In this document: positions 1-10,192 of the stretch, piece after piece
Numbering within the stretch: position 1 is the first letter of the stretch
Layout of the letters: each line of letters opens with the position of its first letter
NCBI RefSeq assembly: GCF_900107755.1
Contig: NZ_FNQR01000005.1
Coordinates: forward strand, 163,775-227,774
DNA from: Thalassobacillus cyri
Lineage (GTDB): Bacteria; Bacillota; Bacilli; Bacillales; Halobacillaceae
Direction of reading: 5' to 3'
Length of the DNA stretch: 64,000 bases
Position numbers and translations under genes: made by a program
Notes under the pieces: model-generated
Databases searched by the model: none
Seen by the model: only the letters and a program-made list of their open reading frames with translations
Told to the model about the DNA's origin: nothing

Positions 1-4
1 AATA

Positions 5-775
5 ATGGGAGCACTGACGGGGAGGAATATTCTTGTCACCCGTGCTCAATCTCAGGCCGCCTCATTATCTGAAAAAATAATGCAAGCAGGAGGGACCCCG
101 ATAGAGGTCCCGCTGCTTCATTTCGCTTTACGCAATAACCAAGAAAATAAGCACTATGTAGAACAACTTCACGAATACGCTTGGATTTTTTTTACAAGCT
201 CTAACGGCGTGAGGTTTTTTTTCAAGTTATGGGACAAGAAAGCTAGAGCATGGCCTGAACAATTGAAGGTAGGAGCTGTAGGCGAGAAAACAGAAAAAAT
301 GCTGTTAAAATATGGGGTATCTGCAGACTTCGTTCCAAGTACATATACCGCAGAAGTTATGGCAGATGAATTTCTTAAAAATTATAATAACCCAGGCCCC
401 CTATTATTAGTTCGTGGAAATAGGTCAAGGGATGTATTGCCTGAAGCAATGAAAGGGCATGTTTTTTTCCAATCAATGACCGTGTATGATACGCTATTAG
501 CGAAGGATCATAGCCCCTTAATCAAGACACTGGAAAACCTTGAAATCGACGCTTATACTTTCACAAGCCCTTCTACGGTTGAAGCGTTCGTAAGGTTGTG
601 TGATAAACACACAGCCTTTTATAAATTTCTCTCTGTTCCTTGCGTGTGTATAGGACCTACCACAGAGGAGAAAGCGAAACAGGAAGGATTTCTGAACATC
701 CTGATGTCAGAACAAAGTTACACGATAGAAGGCATGACAGAGCTTATGGAATGTTATTTCAGGGAGAAAGGATAA
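5..775 (+). CDS. hemD: Uroporphyrinogen-III synthase
   Basis: HemD closes and inverts the linear tetrapyrrole hydroxymethylbilane to make uroporphyrinogen III, a cytosolic step of haem synthesis. The 256-residue product opens with the family's typical [10 protein letters not shown] start and has the usual alternating Rossmann-like layout, including a TSSNGVRFF stretch near residues 65-73 and a second TSPSTVEAF motif near 188-196. Length is normal for the family. The start at base 5 leaves no room to see a ribosome binding site, so it is assumed. It is followed 7 bp later by hemB, as in the Bacillus hemAXCDBL operon; hemC should lie just outside the window. Confidence 0.93.
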   Translation: MGALTGRNILVTRAQSQAASLSEKIMQAGGTPIEVPLLHFALRNNQENKHYVEQLHEYAWIFFTSSNGVRFFFKLWDKKARAWPEQLKVGAVGEKTEKMLLKYGVSADFVPSTYTAEVMADEFLKNYNNPGPLLLVRGNRSRDVLPEAMKGHVFFQSMTVYDTLLAKDHSPLIKTLENLEIDAYTFTSPSTVEAFVRLCDKHTAFYKFLSVPCVCIGPTTEEKAKQEGFLNILMSEQSYTIEGMTELMECYFREKG

Positions 776-782
776 GATATTG

Positions 783-1760
783 ATGGACAATAAAGGCTTT
801 AAAAGACATCGACGCCTGCGCCGTACAGAGTCCCTTCGTGCGTTGGTCAGAGAAACTAAATTAACGAAAGATGATCTCATCTATCCTATTTTTGTGGTGG
901 AAGGGAAAGGAATCAGAAATGAGGTATCCTCCATGCCAGGAGTATTCCATATTTCCCTGGACTATCTGACTGAAGAAATGAAGGAGCTGGAGGCAAAAGG
1001 AATCCGTTCGGTAATTGTCTTCGGGGTACCGAATGAAAAAGACTCGCAAGGCTCCCAGGCTTATTGCGAACACGGCATTGTACAAGAAGCAATCAGGCAA
1101 ATTAAAAGGGACGTTCCTTCCCTGACTGTGATTGCCGATACATGTCTTTGTCAGTATACGGATCATGGTCATTGCGGCCTTGTAGAAAACGGAGAAGTAT
1201 TGAATGATCCCTCATTAGAGTTGTTGGTCAAAACAGCTGTCAGCCAGGCTGAAGCAGGAGCTGATATTATTGCTCCTTCCAACATGATGGATGGGTTTGT
1301 CGCTGCTATCAGACAAGGATTGGATGAAGCGGGCTACAGTCAGATCCCGATAATGTCCTATGCTGTTAAATACGCTTCGGCTTTTTATGGCCCGTTCAGG
1401 GATGCTGCCCATAGTTCGCCTCAATTTGGTGACCGTCGGGCATACCAGATGGATCCTGCCAATCGTTTGGAAGCGTTGCGAGAAGCGGAATCTGACATCG
1501 AAGAAGGAGCTGACTTTCTTATTGTCAAGCCCGCCTTATCCTATATGGATATCATGCGGGAAGTGAAAGACCGATTCAATGCACCGCTTGTTGCTTATAA
1601 TGTCAGTGGAGAATACTCTATGATCAAAGCAGCAGCGATGAACGGCTGGGTCAATGAACAAGAAATCGTCATGGAGAAATTGACCTCGATGAAACGTGCT
1701 GGCGCTGATTTGATCATCACTTACTTTGCTAAGGATGCAGCAGACTGGCTGAATGAATAA
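783..1760 (+). CDS. hemB: Delta-aminolevulinic acid dehydratase (porphobilinogen synthase)
   Basis: HemB condenses two 5-aminolevulinate molecules into porphobilinogen. Counting from ATG 783 (325 residues), the catalytic zinc cysteines are visible in [14 protein letters not shown] (Cys121, Cys123, Cys131). The two Schiff-base lysines sit in YAVKYAS (Lys196) and [12 protein letters not shown] (Lys249). A TTG at 780 is in frame, but the AGGGAGAAAGG ribosome site ending near 771 suits the ATG better. The gene lies between hemD and hemL and is co-transcribed with them by spacing. The three-cysteine zinc form is that expected for Bacillus enzymes. Confidence 0.97.
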   Translation: MDNKGFKRHRRLRRTESLRALVRETKLTKDDLIYPIFVVEGKGIRNEVSSMPGVFHISLDYLTEEMKELEAKGIRSVIVFGVPNEKDSQGSQAYCEHGIVQEAIRQIKRDVPSLTVIADTCLCQYTDHGHCGLVENGEVLNDPSLELLVKTAVSQAEAGADIIAPSNMMDGFVAAIRQGLDEAGYSQIPIMSYAVKYASAFYGPFRDAAHSSPQFGDRRAYQMDPANRLEALREAESDIEEGADFLIVKPALSYMDIMREVKDRFNAPLVAYNVSGEYSMIKAAAMNGWVNEQEIVMEKLTSMKRAGADLIITYFAKDAADWLNE

Positions 1761-1783
1761 TATTTCTAAGGTGGTGCGGAGCA

Positions 1784-3076
1784 ATGAAAAAATTTGATCG
1801 TTCAATTGAAGCATATAAAGAAGCCGAGCAGCTGATGCCAGGTGGAGTGAACTCACCTGTACGTGCTTTTAAATCTGTCCATATGGACCCGGTGTTCATG
1901 GAACGTGGAAAAGGTTCAAAAATCTACGATATTGATGGAAATAAGTATATTGATTATGTATTAAGCTGGGGACCATTGATTCTGGGCCATGCGGATGACC
2001 GTGTTGTAGAAAAGCTTAAATCTATTACAGAATTAGGGACAAGCTTTGGTGCCCCGACAGAAATTGAAAATAAGCTTGCTCAATTAGTCATCGACCGTGT
2101 ACCTTCTATCGAAATGATTCGGATGGTTAATTCAGGTACGGAGGCAACTATGAGTGCGCTCCGTGTTGCAAGAGGCTACACGGGCAGGAACAAAATTTTG
2201 AAATTTGAAGGAAATTATCACGGTCACGGAGATTCTCTGCTGATTAAAGCAGGCTCAGGAGTAGCTACACTTGGACTTCCTGATTCTCCAGGGGTCCCAG
2301 AGGGAATTGCCAAAAACACGATTACTGTGCCGTATAACGACATGGAGAGTGTCCGTTATGCATTTGAACAATTTGGTGATGATCTGGCAGCGGTAATTGT
2401 TGAGCCTGTAGCTGGAAATATGGGCGTTGTACCTCCACAGGATAATTTCCTGCAGGAGCTTCGTAAAATCACAGAGGATAATGGTACGGTACTGATTTTT
2501 GATGAAGTGATGACCGGCTTTCGCCTAGGGTATAACTGTGCGCAGGGCCATTTCGGTATAACGCCTGACATGACCTGCCTGGGCAAGGTCATCGGTGGCG
2601 GACTTCCTGTTGGCGCATACGGCGGCAAAAAAGAAATCATGGAGCGAGTCGCACCTACGGGTGATATTTATCAGGCGGGTACATTGTCTGGAAATCCATT
2701 AGCAATGACAGCAGGATACGAAACATTAAAAGCAATGGATAGGGCTGCTTATGAAGCAATCAATGAAAAAGTGGACCGCCTGATCGAAGGCTTTACGGAC
2801 GCAGCAATAGAAAATGATATACCACTTACGGTAAATCGTGCGGGATCCATGGTAGGCTTTTTCTTCAATAAAGAAGGCGTTTATAACTTTGAAACAGCCA
2901 GCTCCTCTAATTTAGAATTATTTGCAAAATATTATCGTGGAATGATTGAAGAAGGAATTTTCTTGCCGCCTTCTCAATTTGAAGGTTTGTTCTTATCCAC
3001 TGCTCATACGGATGAAGATATCGAAAAGACAATCGAAGCAGCGAGAAAAGTATTTGCGGATAACAGTAAAAAATAA
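1784..3076 (+). CDS. hemL: Glutamate-1-semialdehyde 2,1-aminomutase
   Basis: This PLP enzyme converts glutamate-1-semialdehyde to 5-aminolevulinate in the C5 route to haem. The 430-residue product has the class-III aminotransferase layout: [14 protein letters not shown] (substrate/PLP phosphate site, about 114-127), the Asp of [11 protein letters not shown] (about 237-247) and the PLP lysine in [17 protein letters not shown] (Lys268). A GGTGGTG ribosome site lies just before ATG 1784. It is the last gene of the hem operon, and a strong hairpin terminator follows about 50 bp downstream. Confidence 0.97.
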   Translation: MKKFDRSIEAYKEAEQLMPGGVNSPVRAFKSVHMDPVFMERGKGSKIYDIDGNKYIDYVLSWGPLILGHADDRVVEKLKSITELGTSFGAPTEIENKLAQLVIDRVPSIEMIRMVNSGTEATMSALRVARGYTGRNKILKFEGNYHGHGDSLLIKAGSGVATLGLPDSPGVPEGIAKNTITVPYNDMESVRYAFEQFGDDLAAVIVEPVAGNMGVVPPQDNFLQELRKITEDNGTVLIFDEVMTGFRLGYNCAQGHFGITPDMTCLGKVIGGGLPVGAYGGKKEIMERVAPTGDIYQAGTLSGNPLAMTAGYETLKAMDRAAYEAINEKVDRLIEGFTDAAIENDIPLTVNRAGSMVGFFFNKEGVYNFETASSSNLELFAKYYRGMIEEGIFLPPSQFEGLFLSTAHTDEDIEKTIEAARKVFADNSKK

Positions 3077-3126
3077 TCACTCATAATAAAAGGACATGGA
3101 TTTACTTTTGATTATTCACATAGCAT

Positions 3127-3163
3127 AAAAAGGCTTAGAGGAGATTTTCCTCTAAGCCTTTTT
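3127..3163 (+). terminator. Rho-independent terminator after hemL
   Basis: A near-perfect hairpin (AAAGGCTTAGAGGA / TCCTCTAAGCCTTT) with a 4-base loop and a T-run ends the hem operon. The matching A-run on the other side could let it act both ways, but only forward genes are present. Confidence 0.9.
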
Positions 3164-3259
3164 GTAAGGAGGTTTCTTTTTGTTTCGTATATTTTCCCTT
3201 CCCTGTGCATAAAGTGGAACAGAGATGGATGTTGCGTCATAAGGGAGGAGGAAAAGTAC

Positions 3260-4291
3260 GTGACTAATGATAATACCAATGTGTTTTCTTTTTATTTAGA
3301 CGAATCGTTATGGTTTGAAAGAGGACAGGAAGTCAATGAGTTGATGGGGATTTCGCTGGATCCGGAAATCGTCATACATCCCTTGGATGAGACAGTATTG
3401 ATTCAAGGGGCGATCAACCTTACTGGGGAGTATTTTGCTAAATCAGACGAGGACTCAGAAGCGGAAACTGTAGCACCTTTCCCTTCCAGGAAGCTAGTTG
3501 AAAGAGTAGAACAAGAAGAAGAGGGTGCAAGCCAGTTTTATCATCAATTTCCTGTAGAGGTTTCCATCCCCAGGAATCGTGTTGAAAATGTAGATGATGT
3601 ATCTGTAAGTATTGACGTTTTTGATTATGAATTGCCTTCTGCAAACCAACTCAAACTCCATGCAACTATTGCTATTCATGGAATAGAGGAGGCGGATAGA
3701 GAAAAAGAGGAATCTGCTTCGTCCAAGGTAAGGAGCGAAAACAACACTCCCTGGGAACAATCTTCTCAATTTGAAGTGGATTACCCAGAAAATGATGAAG
3801 TACTTACGTCTCCTGAGGAAAATACTTTATCGTTGGAGCAAGAGAGTTCAGTTATTGAGGAAGAAGCTGTTGAATCTAAATCAGAATCTTCAAGTGGGGA
3901 TCGCTGGAAATATAAAAAAGTCCAGACACTCTCTGAATTTTTTAACCATGGATCCGCTCCGGAAGTAGAAGAAAATGAGCCTAGCCCGTCCCCATCCTAT
4001 GAGGCATCTCCTTCCTTAGAATATATGGAGGATGAGATGGAAGTACAAGATGATGAAGGAGAAGCTGATGCTGAAAGCCGAAATATAGGCAATCAATTAC
4101 TGTTCAGTATGTTTGAAGACAGGGAAGAAACTTACACAAAGATGAAAATGTGTATTGTTCAAGAGGAAGATACACTTGAAAGTATTGCAGACCGCTATCA
4201 AATTTCCATTACTAATTTGACGAAGGTGAATAATGTTTTCGAAGATGATCTTAAACCTGGTAAAATCATTTATATTCCTTCGCAATCATAA
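3260..4291 (+). CDS. spoVID: SpoVID-like spore coat morphogenetic protein (LysM)
   Basis: SpoVID helps the spore coat encase the forespore. The N-terminus (residues 5-55, FYLDESLWFERGQEVNEL then LDETVLIQGAINLTG) matches the conserved SpoVID encasement domain as I know it. The last ~50 residues (CIVQEEDTLESIADRYQIS ... PGKIIYIP) form a LysM fold. The middle is long, acidic and low-complexity. At 343 residues it is much shorter than B. subtilis SpoVID (about 575), the shortening being in the acidic linker. The start is GTG 3260, behind AAGGGAGGAG. Position between hemL and ysxE is the standard Bacillus order. Confidence 0.88.
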   Translation: MTNDNTNVFSFYLDESLWFERGQEVNELMGISLDPEIVIHPLDETVLIQGAINLTGEYFAKSDEDSEAETVAPFPSRKLVERVEQEEEGASQFYHQFPVEVSIPRNRVENVDDVSVSIDVFDYELPSANQLKLHATIAIHGIEEADREKEESASSKVRSENNTPWEQSSQFEVDYPENDEVLTSPEENTLSLEQESSVIEEEAVESKSESSSGDRWKYKKVQTLSEFFNHGSAPEVEENEPSPSPSYEASPSLEYMEDEMEVQDDEGEADAESRNIGNQLLFSMFEDREETYTKMKMCIVQEEDTLESIADRYQISITNLTKVNNVFEDDLKPGKIIYIPSQS

Positions 4292-4305
4292 TAGGATTCC
4301 TAAAA

Positions 4306-4341
4306 GGCTGTCCTGGAAGATTCCATCCCTTCCTCGACAGC
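4306..4341 (+). other. Hairpin between spoVID and ysxE
   Basis: Inverted repeat GGCTGTCCTGGAAG / CTTCCTCGACAGCC with two mismatches. No T-run follows, so it is more likely an attenuator or mRNA-stability hairpin than a full terminator. Confidence 0.45.
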
Positions 4342-4367
4342 CCGATCTGTTTTGAGGGAGGGATTTT

Positions 4368-5402
4368 TTGAATTATTTACAAACTATTATCCACAGGTAT
4401 GGGATGTCGATTCAAAGAACCGAACAAATCACTAATAAATTATATCGTATCCAAACCGATTATGGTGATTTTGCGCTAAAACAGTCCCGCTATCACTCGA
4501 ATGAAGAAAATAAATGGCTTTCCATTGCAGAATGGCTCGAAGCTAACGGGGGACAGCTTGCGCCACCGATAGCCCGAACAAGAGATAGAAGCCCATATGT
4601 AAAAAGCGAAAATTGGCTTTATTATCTCACCCCATGGGTGCAGCACACCAAAGATGAGTATCCAACTCATGATATAGAAAGTTTTTATCGCAGCCTGGGG
4701 ATATTGCATAAACAAACGAAGCAGACATCTCCGGCTAATCAACCCTATATTGAATATTTATGGAATAGAAGAGAGGCGAGCGAGCAAGCGCATCAACATC
4801 TGCTCGTTAAGATAGAGGAATTTGAAAAGCGCCATTATATGCCCCCGCTGGGACTGGCTGTTTGTTCGCAGTATAAGCAGATTCATTATTCTTTAGAATT
4901 TATGAAAGATTTATTTCGCGAGTTTCCTGATCGCGAAAAGATGTCGGGGAAAATACCACAGGTCATTAATCATGGCAACCTGAAAAACGATCATATCATT
5001 CAATATCACGGTCATAGCTATTTTCTTAACTGGGAACGAATGTTTGTTGGACCTGCCATGTTGGACGTCAGCAGGTTCTTTTTGAATGATTTCCGTTTTC
5101 ATGACAGTCCCGTTGATGCATATATTAAGAAATTTTCTGTCTATGAGCAATTATATGGAATGACTAACCAAGAGCGTCTTCTTTTAGCGATTCACCTTAT
5201 TGATCCTCATCATTATTTCCGCCGGTTGGATCAATTGGCAGGAGATAAAAATTCAAGTGAGCTTGAAAAGGTACAGAAATTAGAGAAAAGTTTTCGGCGT
5301 ATGGTATATGGACGGTTGATTGCCGAATCTCTTTTTTCTTCTTTTCAAGCTCAGCAAGTAAAAGAAAATGAGTCTATATCCACTCCAGATGAAACGCAAT
5401 GA
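4368..5402 (+). CDS. ysxE: YsxE, CotS-family spore coat kinase-like protein
   Basis: The 344-residue product has the aminoglycoside-phosphotransferase/CotS-like fold. An N-terminal lobe contains YGDFALKQSRY (ATP-lysine like, about 31-41). The catalytic-loop counterpart is VINHGNLKNDHIIQYHGHSYFLNWE, where the usual HGD is HGN, so phosphotransfer activity is doubtful. In B. subtilis YsxE is a spore coat protein whose gene follows spoVID. The start is TTG 4368 behind GAGGGAGGG. Its 3' end overlaps a convergent small gene by about 29 bp. Confidence 0.88.
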   Translation: MNYLQTIIHRYGMSIQRTEQITNKLYRIQTDYGDFALKQSRYHSNEENKWLSIAEWLEANGGQLAPPIARTRDRSPYVKSENWLYYLTPWVQHTKDEYPTHDIESFYRSLGILHKQTKQTSPANQPYIEYLWNRREASEQAHQHLLVKIEEFEKRHYMPPLGLAVCSQYKQIHYSLEFMKDLFREFPDREKMSGKIPQVINHGNLKNDHIIQYHGHSYFLNWERMFVGPAMLDVSRFFLNDFRFHDSPVDAYIKKFSVYEQLYGMTNQERLLLAIHLIDPHHYFRRLDQLAGDKNSSELEKVQKLEKSFRRMVYGRLIAESLFSSFQAQQVKENESISTPDETQ

Positions 5403-5562
5403 ATATCCCGATGAATATTCCAAGCAGAAATACATCCAATGTAGTCGGAAAGAGGAGCGTGCGTAGTAATTGAAAAATCATAAGCGGCAGCATCGCTTTT
5501 TCGATAATGTAAAGCCACCTGCGGCACCATGGAGGCAGTCGGTAACGATACAGTCTACTCAT
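5374..5562 (-). CDS. Small conserved-looking membrane protein
   Basis: A 62-residue leftward gene starts at ATG 5562 behind AGAGGTG with 6-nt spacing, which is better supported than the longer reading frame from 5631. The product has a basic start (MSRLYRYRLPPWCRRW) followed by one or two hydrophobic helices (about 24-38 and 43-60). It is convergent with ysxE and overlaps its end. I do not know a function. The good ribosome site and membrane topology suggest a real gene, and a similar small open frame in relatives would confirm it. Confidence 0.6.
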   Translation of the reverse strand: MSRLYRYRLPPWCRRWLYIIEKAMLPLMIFQLLRTLLFPTTLDVFLLGIFIGIFIAFHLEWI

Positions 5563-5689
5563 TTTAATCACCTCTTTGTATAAAATATGATGAATTGGAT
5601 AAAATGATGAAAATGCGGATTTTAGCAGCAAGAACTAAGTAACTGTTGATTTTAACTACATTTCTCTATACAATATGAAATATAATTGA

Positions 5690-5952
5690 ACACGTGAAAT
5701 GCCGTGATGGGGAAGAGTACAGGATGCAAACCTACAGAGAGGGAAACATGTGCTGAAAGTTTTCCAGGATATTGTATGCTAGAAGGTCGCCCCGGACGCA
5801 GCTTCTTTGAAACGAAAAAGAGTAGGAGGAGCCGGTTTGAAGCCGTTAACGAATGAAGTGCACAAGGGAGAAGCATGTTACCTTGTGAATAAAGGTGGTA
5901 CCACGGAGATCAATCTCTTTCGTCCTTTTTTGGATGAAGGGGATTTTTTTAT
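5690..5952 (+). promoter_or_regulatory. T-box riboswitch leader of valS
   Basis: The leader has the hallmarks of a tRNA-sensing T-box: a Stem I 5' motif GTGATGGGGAAGAGTA (about 5704-5719), an AGAGAGGG segment, a GTGCTGAAAG segment, and the conserved T-box AAAGGTGGTACCACGG at 5891-5906. A terminator hairpin and T-run follow (about 5920-5952). In the likely specifier loop AGAAGGTCGCC, the GTC at 5786-5788 would be the valine codon, which fits the downstream valS. Uncharged tRNA-Val should stabilise the antiterminator and allow read-through. Confidence 0.93.
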
Positions 5953-6070
5953 TTTGACTTTATGAAAGTTTTTAAAGGAATAAAGTATATGAAAAACTTC
6001 GGCTTTCGTCATAAGACTTAGCGACATGCCAAGGTTTTCTAACACGGCAATTTAAAGGAGGAAATGCTTT

Positions 6071-8713
6071 ATGACCAATCAGGACGTATCGTTACCGCCC
6101 AAGTATGACCCGACCACTGTTGAAAATGGAAGGTACAAATACTGGGTGAATGGGAAATTTTTTGAAGCGACAGGTGACAAATCGAAAGAACCTTATACAG
6201 TTGTCATCCCGCCACCGAACGTTACAGGTAAACTACATCTTGGTCACGCATGGGATACTACATTGCAAGACATCATTACACGAACAAAAAGAATGCAAGG
6301 CTACGATGTATTATGGCTGCCAGGCATGGACCATGCAGGTATCGCAACTCAGGCAAAAGTAGAAGCCAAGCTGAAAGAACAGGGCCTTTCCCGTTATGAT
6401 TTAGGCAGGGAAAAGTTCTTGGAACAGGCCTGGTCATGGAAAGAAGCATATGCGGATTTCATACGTACGCAGTGGGAGAAATTAGGGCTGGGACTTGATT
6501 ACTCCCGTGAGCGTTTTACATTAGATGAAGGGTTGTCTGAAGCGGTTAAAGAAGTTTTTGTGAAACTTTATGAAAAAGATTTGATCTATCGCGGTGAATA
6601 CATCATCAATTGGGATCCCGCTACGAAAACCGCCCTCTCTGATATCGAGGTCATTTATAAAGATGTCACCGGACATTTTTATCACATGAAATATCCTTTA
6701 AGTGACGGCTCTGGTCATATTGAAATAGCTACTACCCGGCCGGAGACGATGTTAGGAGATACCGCAGTTGCTGTGCATCCTGAAGATGAACGTTACAAGC
6801 ATCTGATCGGTAAAAAGGTTACATTGCCTGTTACTGACCGTGAAATAGAAATTGTTGCAGATGATTATGTAGATATGGAATTTGGTTCAGGGGCAGTGAA
6901 AATCACACCAGCCCACGACCCTAACGATTTTGAAATCGGGAATCGTCATAATCTGGCACGTATTCTTGTCATGAATGAAGACGGCACCATGAATGAAAAT
7001 GCAGGCAAGTACCAGGGAATGGACCGTTTCGAATGCCGGAAACAACTGGTGAAGGATTTACAGGAACAAGGCGTTTTATTCGATATCGAAGATCATCATC
7101 ATTCGGTAGGCCATTCCGAGCGTAGCGGGGCTGTCGTTGAGCCTTACCTTTCTACTCAGTGGTTTGTGAATATGGAGCCGCTTGCGAAGGAAGCGATTAA
7201 CTTGCAGCAAGGTGATGATAAAGTACACTTTGTACCGGATCGTTTTGAAAAAACTTATCTTCATTGGATGGAAAATATCCGGGATTGGTGTATTTCAAGA
7301 CAATTATGGTGGGGGCATCGCATCCCGGCTTGGTATCATAAACAAACTGGTAAGATTTATGTAGGTAAAGAAGCTCCAGAGGATGCAGAAAATTGGAAAC
7401 AGGATAATGATGTATTGGATACTTGGTTCTCCTCTGCATTGTGGCCATTCTCAACAATGGGCTGGCCGGATGAAAATAATGAAGATTTTCAACGTCACTT
7501 CCCTACGGATGCATTGGTAACCGGTTATGATATCATCTTTTTCTGGGTAAGCCGCATGATTTTCCAGTCCATCGAATTTACAGATCGTCGCCCCTTCAAA
7601 GACGTTTTAATTCATGGTCTGGTCAGAGATGCTGAAGGCAGGAAGATGAGTAAGTCTCTTGGCAACGGGGTAGACCCAATGGATGTCATTGAGAAATATG
7701 GAGCGGACTCACTACGGTATTTCTTATCTACAGGATCAGCGCCTGGGCAGGACCTGCGCTTCCAATGGGAAAAAGTAGAATCTACCTGGAACTTTGTCAA
7801 TAAAATCTGGAATGCTTCCCGGTTTGCATTAATGAATATGGGAGATATGACCTATGAAGATATTGATTTGTCCGGGGAAAAATCGGTAGCAGATCAATGG
7901 ATTTTGACTCGCTTGAACCAAACGGTAGAACAAGTGACAAAAAATATCGACCGCTATGAATTCGGGGAAGCTGGACGTCACCTATATAACTTCATCTGGG
8001 ATGAGTTTTGTGATTGGTATATTGAAATGGCAAAGCTGCCTCTATATGGTGAAGATGAAGCGAAGATCAAAACAACTCGCTCCGTGCTTGCTTATTCATT
8101 GGATAACATCATGAGAATGCTGCACCCATTCATGCCATTTGTTACAGAAGAGATTTGGCAGCACTTGCCTCACGAAGGCGAGTCTATTACTCAAGCAGCC
8201 TGGCCAAAAGTGAAGCCGGAATTCGATAATGAGAAAGCTGTCGGTGAAATGGAACGACTCGTCACCATCATTCGTGCAGTCCGTAATATTCGCGCGGAAG
8301 TAGATACGCCGATGTCCAAAGAAATTCAGTTGCTGATTCAAGCAAAAAATGAAGAAGTGGAAAAAGAATTAGAAATAAACCGCCACTATTTGGAGCGTTT
8401 CTGTAATCCAAGTGAACTTACGATTGCAACAAGTCTACAAGCTCCAGAAAAAGCGATGTCTGCTGTTGTAACAGGTACAGAACTTTACCTTCCTTTAGCT
8501 GGACTGATCAATATCGAAGATGAGATCCAACGGCTAGAAAAAGAGAAGGAAAAATGGGATAAAGAAGTGGAGCGAGTACAGAAGAAACTTTCGAATAAAG
8601 GTTTTGTCAATAAAGCTCCTGAGCACGTGGTTCAAGAAGAACGTGAAAAAGAAACCGACTACTTAGATAAGCGGGCAAAAGTGGAAGCACGTATCAATGA
8701 GTTGAAAGCGTAA
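6071..8713 (+). CDS. valS: Valyl-tRNA synthetase
   Basis: ValS charges tRNA-Val in the cytosol. The 880-residue product has the class-I HIGH signature HLGH at residues 56-59 within [14 protein letters not shown], and KMSKS at 525-529. A CP1 editing domain lies between them (about 200-350, [21 protein letters not shown]). There is an anticodon-binding domain ([13 protein letters not shown] onward) and the ValS-specific C-terminal coiled coil (about 815-880, [19 protein letters not shown]). AAAGGAGG precedes the ATG. Expression is expected to depend on the T-box leader immediately upstream. Confidence 0.98.
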   Translation: MTNQDVSLPPKYDPTTVENGRYKYWVNGKFFEATGDKSKEPYTVVIPPPNVTGKLHLGHAWDTTLQDIITRTKRMQGYDVLWLPGMDHAGIATQAKVEAKLKEQGLSRYDLGREKFLEQAWSWKEAYADFIRTQWEKLGLGLDYSRERFTLDEGLSEAVKEVFVKLYEKDLIYRGEYIINWDPATKTALSDIEVIYKDVTGHFYHMKYPLSDGSGHIEIATTRPETMLGDTAVAVHPEDERYKHLIGKKVTLPVTDREIEIVADDYVDMEFGSGAVKITPAHDPNDFEIGNRHNLARILVMNEDGTMNENAGKYQGMDRFECRKQLVKDLQEQGVLFDIEDHHHSVGHSERSGAVVEPYLSTQWFVNMEPLAKEAINLQQGDDKVHFVPDRFEKTYLHWMENIRDWCISRQLWWGHRIPAWYHKQTGKIYVGKEAPEDAENWKQDNDVLDTWFSSALWPFSTMGWPDENNEDFQRHFPTDALVTGYDIIFFWVSRMIFQSIEFTDRRPFKDVLIHGLVRDAEGRKMSKSLGNGVDPMDVIEKYGADSLRYFLSTGSAPGQDLRFQWEKVESTWNFVNKIWNASRFALMNMGDMTYEDIDLSGEKSVADQWILTRLNQTVEQVTKNIDRYEFGEAGRHLYNFIWDEFCDWYIEMAKLPLYGEDEAKIKTTRSVLAYSLDNIMRMLHPFMPFVTEEIWQHLPHEGESITQAAWPKVKPEFDNEKAVGEMERLVTIIRAVRNIRAEVDTPMSKEIQLLIQAKNEEVEKELEINRHYLERFCNPSELTIATSLQAPEKAMSAVVTGTELYLPLAGLINIEDEIQRLEKEKEKWDKEVERVQKKLSNKGFVNKAPEHVVQEEREKETDYLDKRAKVEARINELKA

Positions 8714-8727
8714 AGAACAGGAAAACT

Positions 8728-8761
8728 AGAGGGTGTTCCAAGTTGGGATGCCCTCTCTTTG
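8728..8761 (+). terminator. Terminator between valS and folC
   Basis: Hairpin AGAGGGTGTTCC / GGGATGCCCTCT, with G-U pairs, followed by a short T-rich stretch. It is probably a partial terminator, since folC follows within 25 bp. Confidence 0.6.
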
Positions 8762-8782
8762 TTATGAAGGGAGGAATATCAG

Positions 8783-10072
8783 ATGTTGACGTATGAACAA
8801 GCAATTGAATGGATTCATAGTCGAGAAAAATTCAAAATTAAACCAGGTTTGAAACGGATGGAATGGATGATGGAAAAGCTGGATCATCCAGAACGAGAAC
8901 TGAATGCCATCCATATTGCTGGTACTAATGGGAAAGGGTCGACACTGTCTTTTTTACGGAATCTTTTAGAAGCTCAAGGAAAGAATGTCGGTACTTTCAC
9001 CTCTCCTTATATCATTCACTTTAATGAAAGGATCAGTGTAAATGGAAAACCAATCCAAGATGATGACTGGCTGCAGCTTGTAAAGACAATCAAGCCTTTA
9101 GCTGAAGAATTAGCCCAGACTCCATTAGGTGAACCAACTGAATTCGAAGTCATTACTGCCATGGCTCTATTATATTTCAAGCAGGCAAGTCTTGATTTCG
9201 TAATCATGGAAACTGGCTTGGGTGGGCGTTTTGATTCTACTAACATCATTCAGCCTATTGTGGCGGCTATTACAAATATAGGGCTCGATCACATGAAAAT
9301 TCTTGGTAACAGTTACGAAAAAATTGCTGTGGAAAAGGCTGGCATCATCAAAGAAAATGTACCAGTTGTCACTGCTGTAGAAAGCGAAGAAGCTATACAA
9401 GTAATTAAACAGAAGTGTCAGGAAACATCCTCGAATCTTTTTCGATTGAACCATGATTTCTTTGTAAGTCATCAAAGCAGTGATGAAGAAGGAGAACACT
9501 TTTTCTTTTCCAATAGATCCTATCAATCCAAATTACTGACAAGCCGTATGAAAGGCAGACATCAAGAAGCGAATGCTGCAGTTGCCTTAGAGATTATGGA
9601 GGTGTTACGGGATAAAAGTTACCCGTTCCGCCGGGAAGATTACTATAATAGCATTATGTCAACAGAATGGCCAGGCAGGTTTGAACGGGTATCTGAAAGG
9701 CCTTTGGTAATCATAGATGGGGCCCACAATGAAGAGGGCACGAAAACATTGATGAGAACAGTTGGTGAACATTTCCCTGACAAACGTAAGTTTCTGCTCT
9801 ATGCTGCCCTTGAAGATAAACCGGTAAAAGGAATGCTTGAGCAGCTTAAAGACAATTTTGATCAAATCACATTCACAAGTTTCAACTTTCCTCGGGCAAT
9901 GGAGGCTCGTCTATTGAAGGAAGTTTATGATGAAGACAATACTCGAGCAGAACAAGTATGGGAGGAAGCCCTTGAAAACATAATGGGTAAAATGACGTAT
10001 GGAGACGTATTGCTTGTAGCAGGCTCGTTATATTTCATCTCTGATGTCAGAAAATACTTTGAATATAGGTAA
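8783..10072 (+). CDS. folC: Folylpolyglutamate synthase / dihydrofolate synthase
   Basis: FolC adds glutamates to folates and joins dihydropteroate to glutamate. The 429-residue product has the Mur-ligase P-loop AGTNGKGST (46-54), the TSPYIIHFNERISVNG segment that follows it, the catalytic METGLGGRFDSTN stretch (about 143-155), and a C-terminal ligase domain with IIDGAHN (about 310-316). Length is normal. Start ATG 8783 has an AAGGGAGG site. The valS-folC pairing is standard in Bacillus. Confidence 0.96.
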   Translation: MLTYEQAIEWIHSREKFKIKPGLKRMEWMMEKLDHPERELNAIHIAGTNGKGSTLSFLRNLLEAQGKNVGTFTSPYIIHFNERISVNGKPIQDDDWLQLVKTIKPLAEELAQTPLGEPTEFEVITAMALLYFKQASLDFVIMETGLGGRFDSTNIIQPIVAAITNIGLDHMKILGNSYEKIAVEKAGIIKENVPVVTAVESEEAIQVIKQKCQETSSNLFRLNHDFFVSHQSSDEEGEHFFFSNRSYQSKLLTSRMKGRHQEANAAVALEIMEVLRDKSYPFRREDYYNSIMSTEWPGRFERVSERPLVIIDGAHNEEGTKTLMRTVGEHFPDKRKFLLYAALEDKPVKGMLEQLKDNFDQITFTSFNFPRAMEARLLKEVYDEDNTRAEQVWEEALENIMGKMTYGDVLLVAGSLYFISDVRKYFEYR

Positions 10073-10192
10073 AAGGTATGATAATATAATAGTTATCTGA
10101 AAATTGCTTACGTTATAAATACATCTTTTGCATTCATCATCAAGCAATAAATGGTAAAAGTATAATAGATTTGATGCAGGGAGATGCATGTG

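Noticed and set aside
4306..4341. Hairpin between spoVID and ysxE considered as a terminator
   Set aside because: No T-run follows the stem, so termination is not supported.
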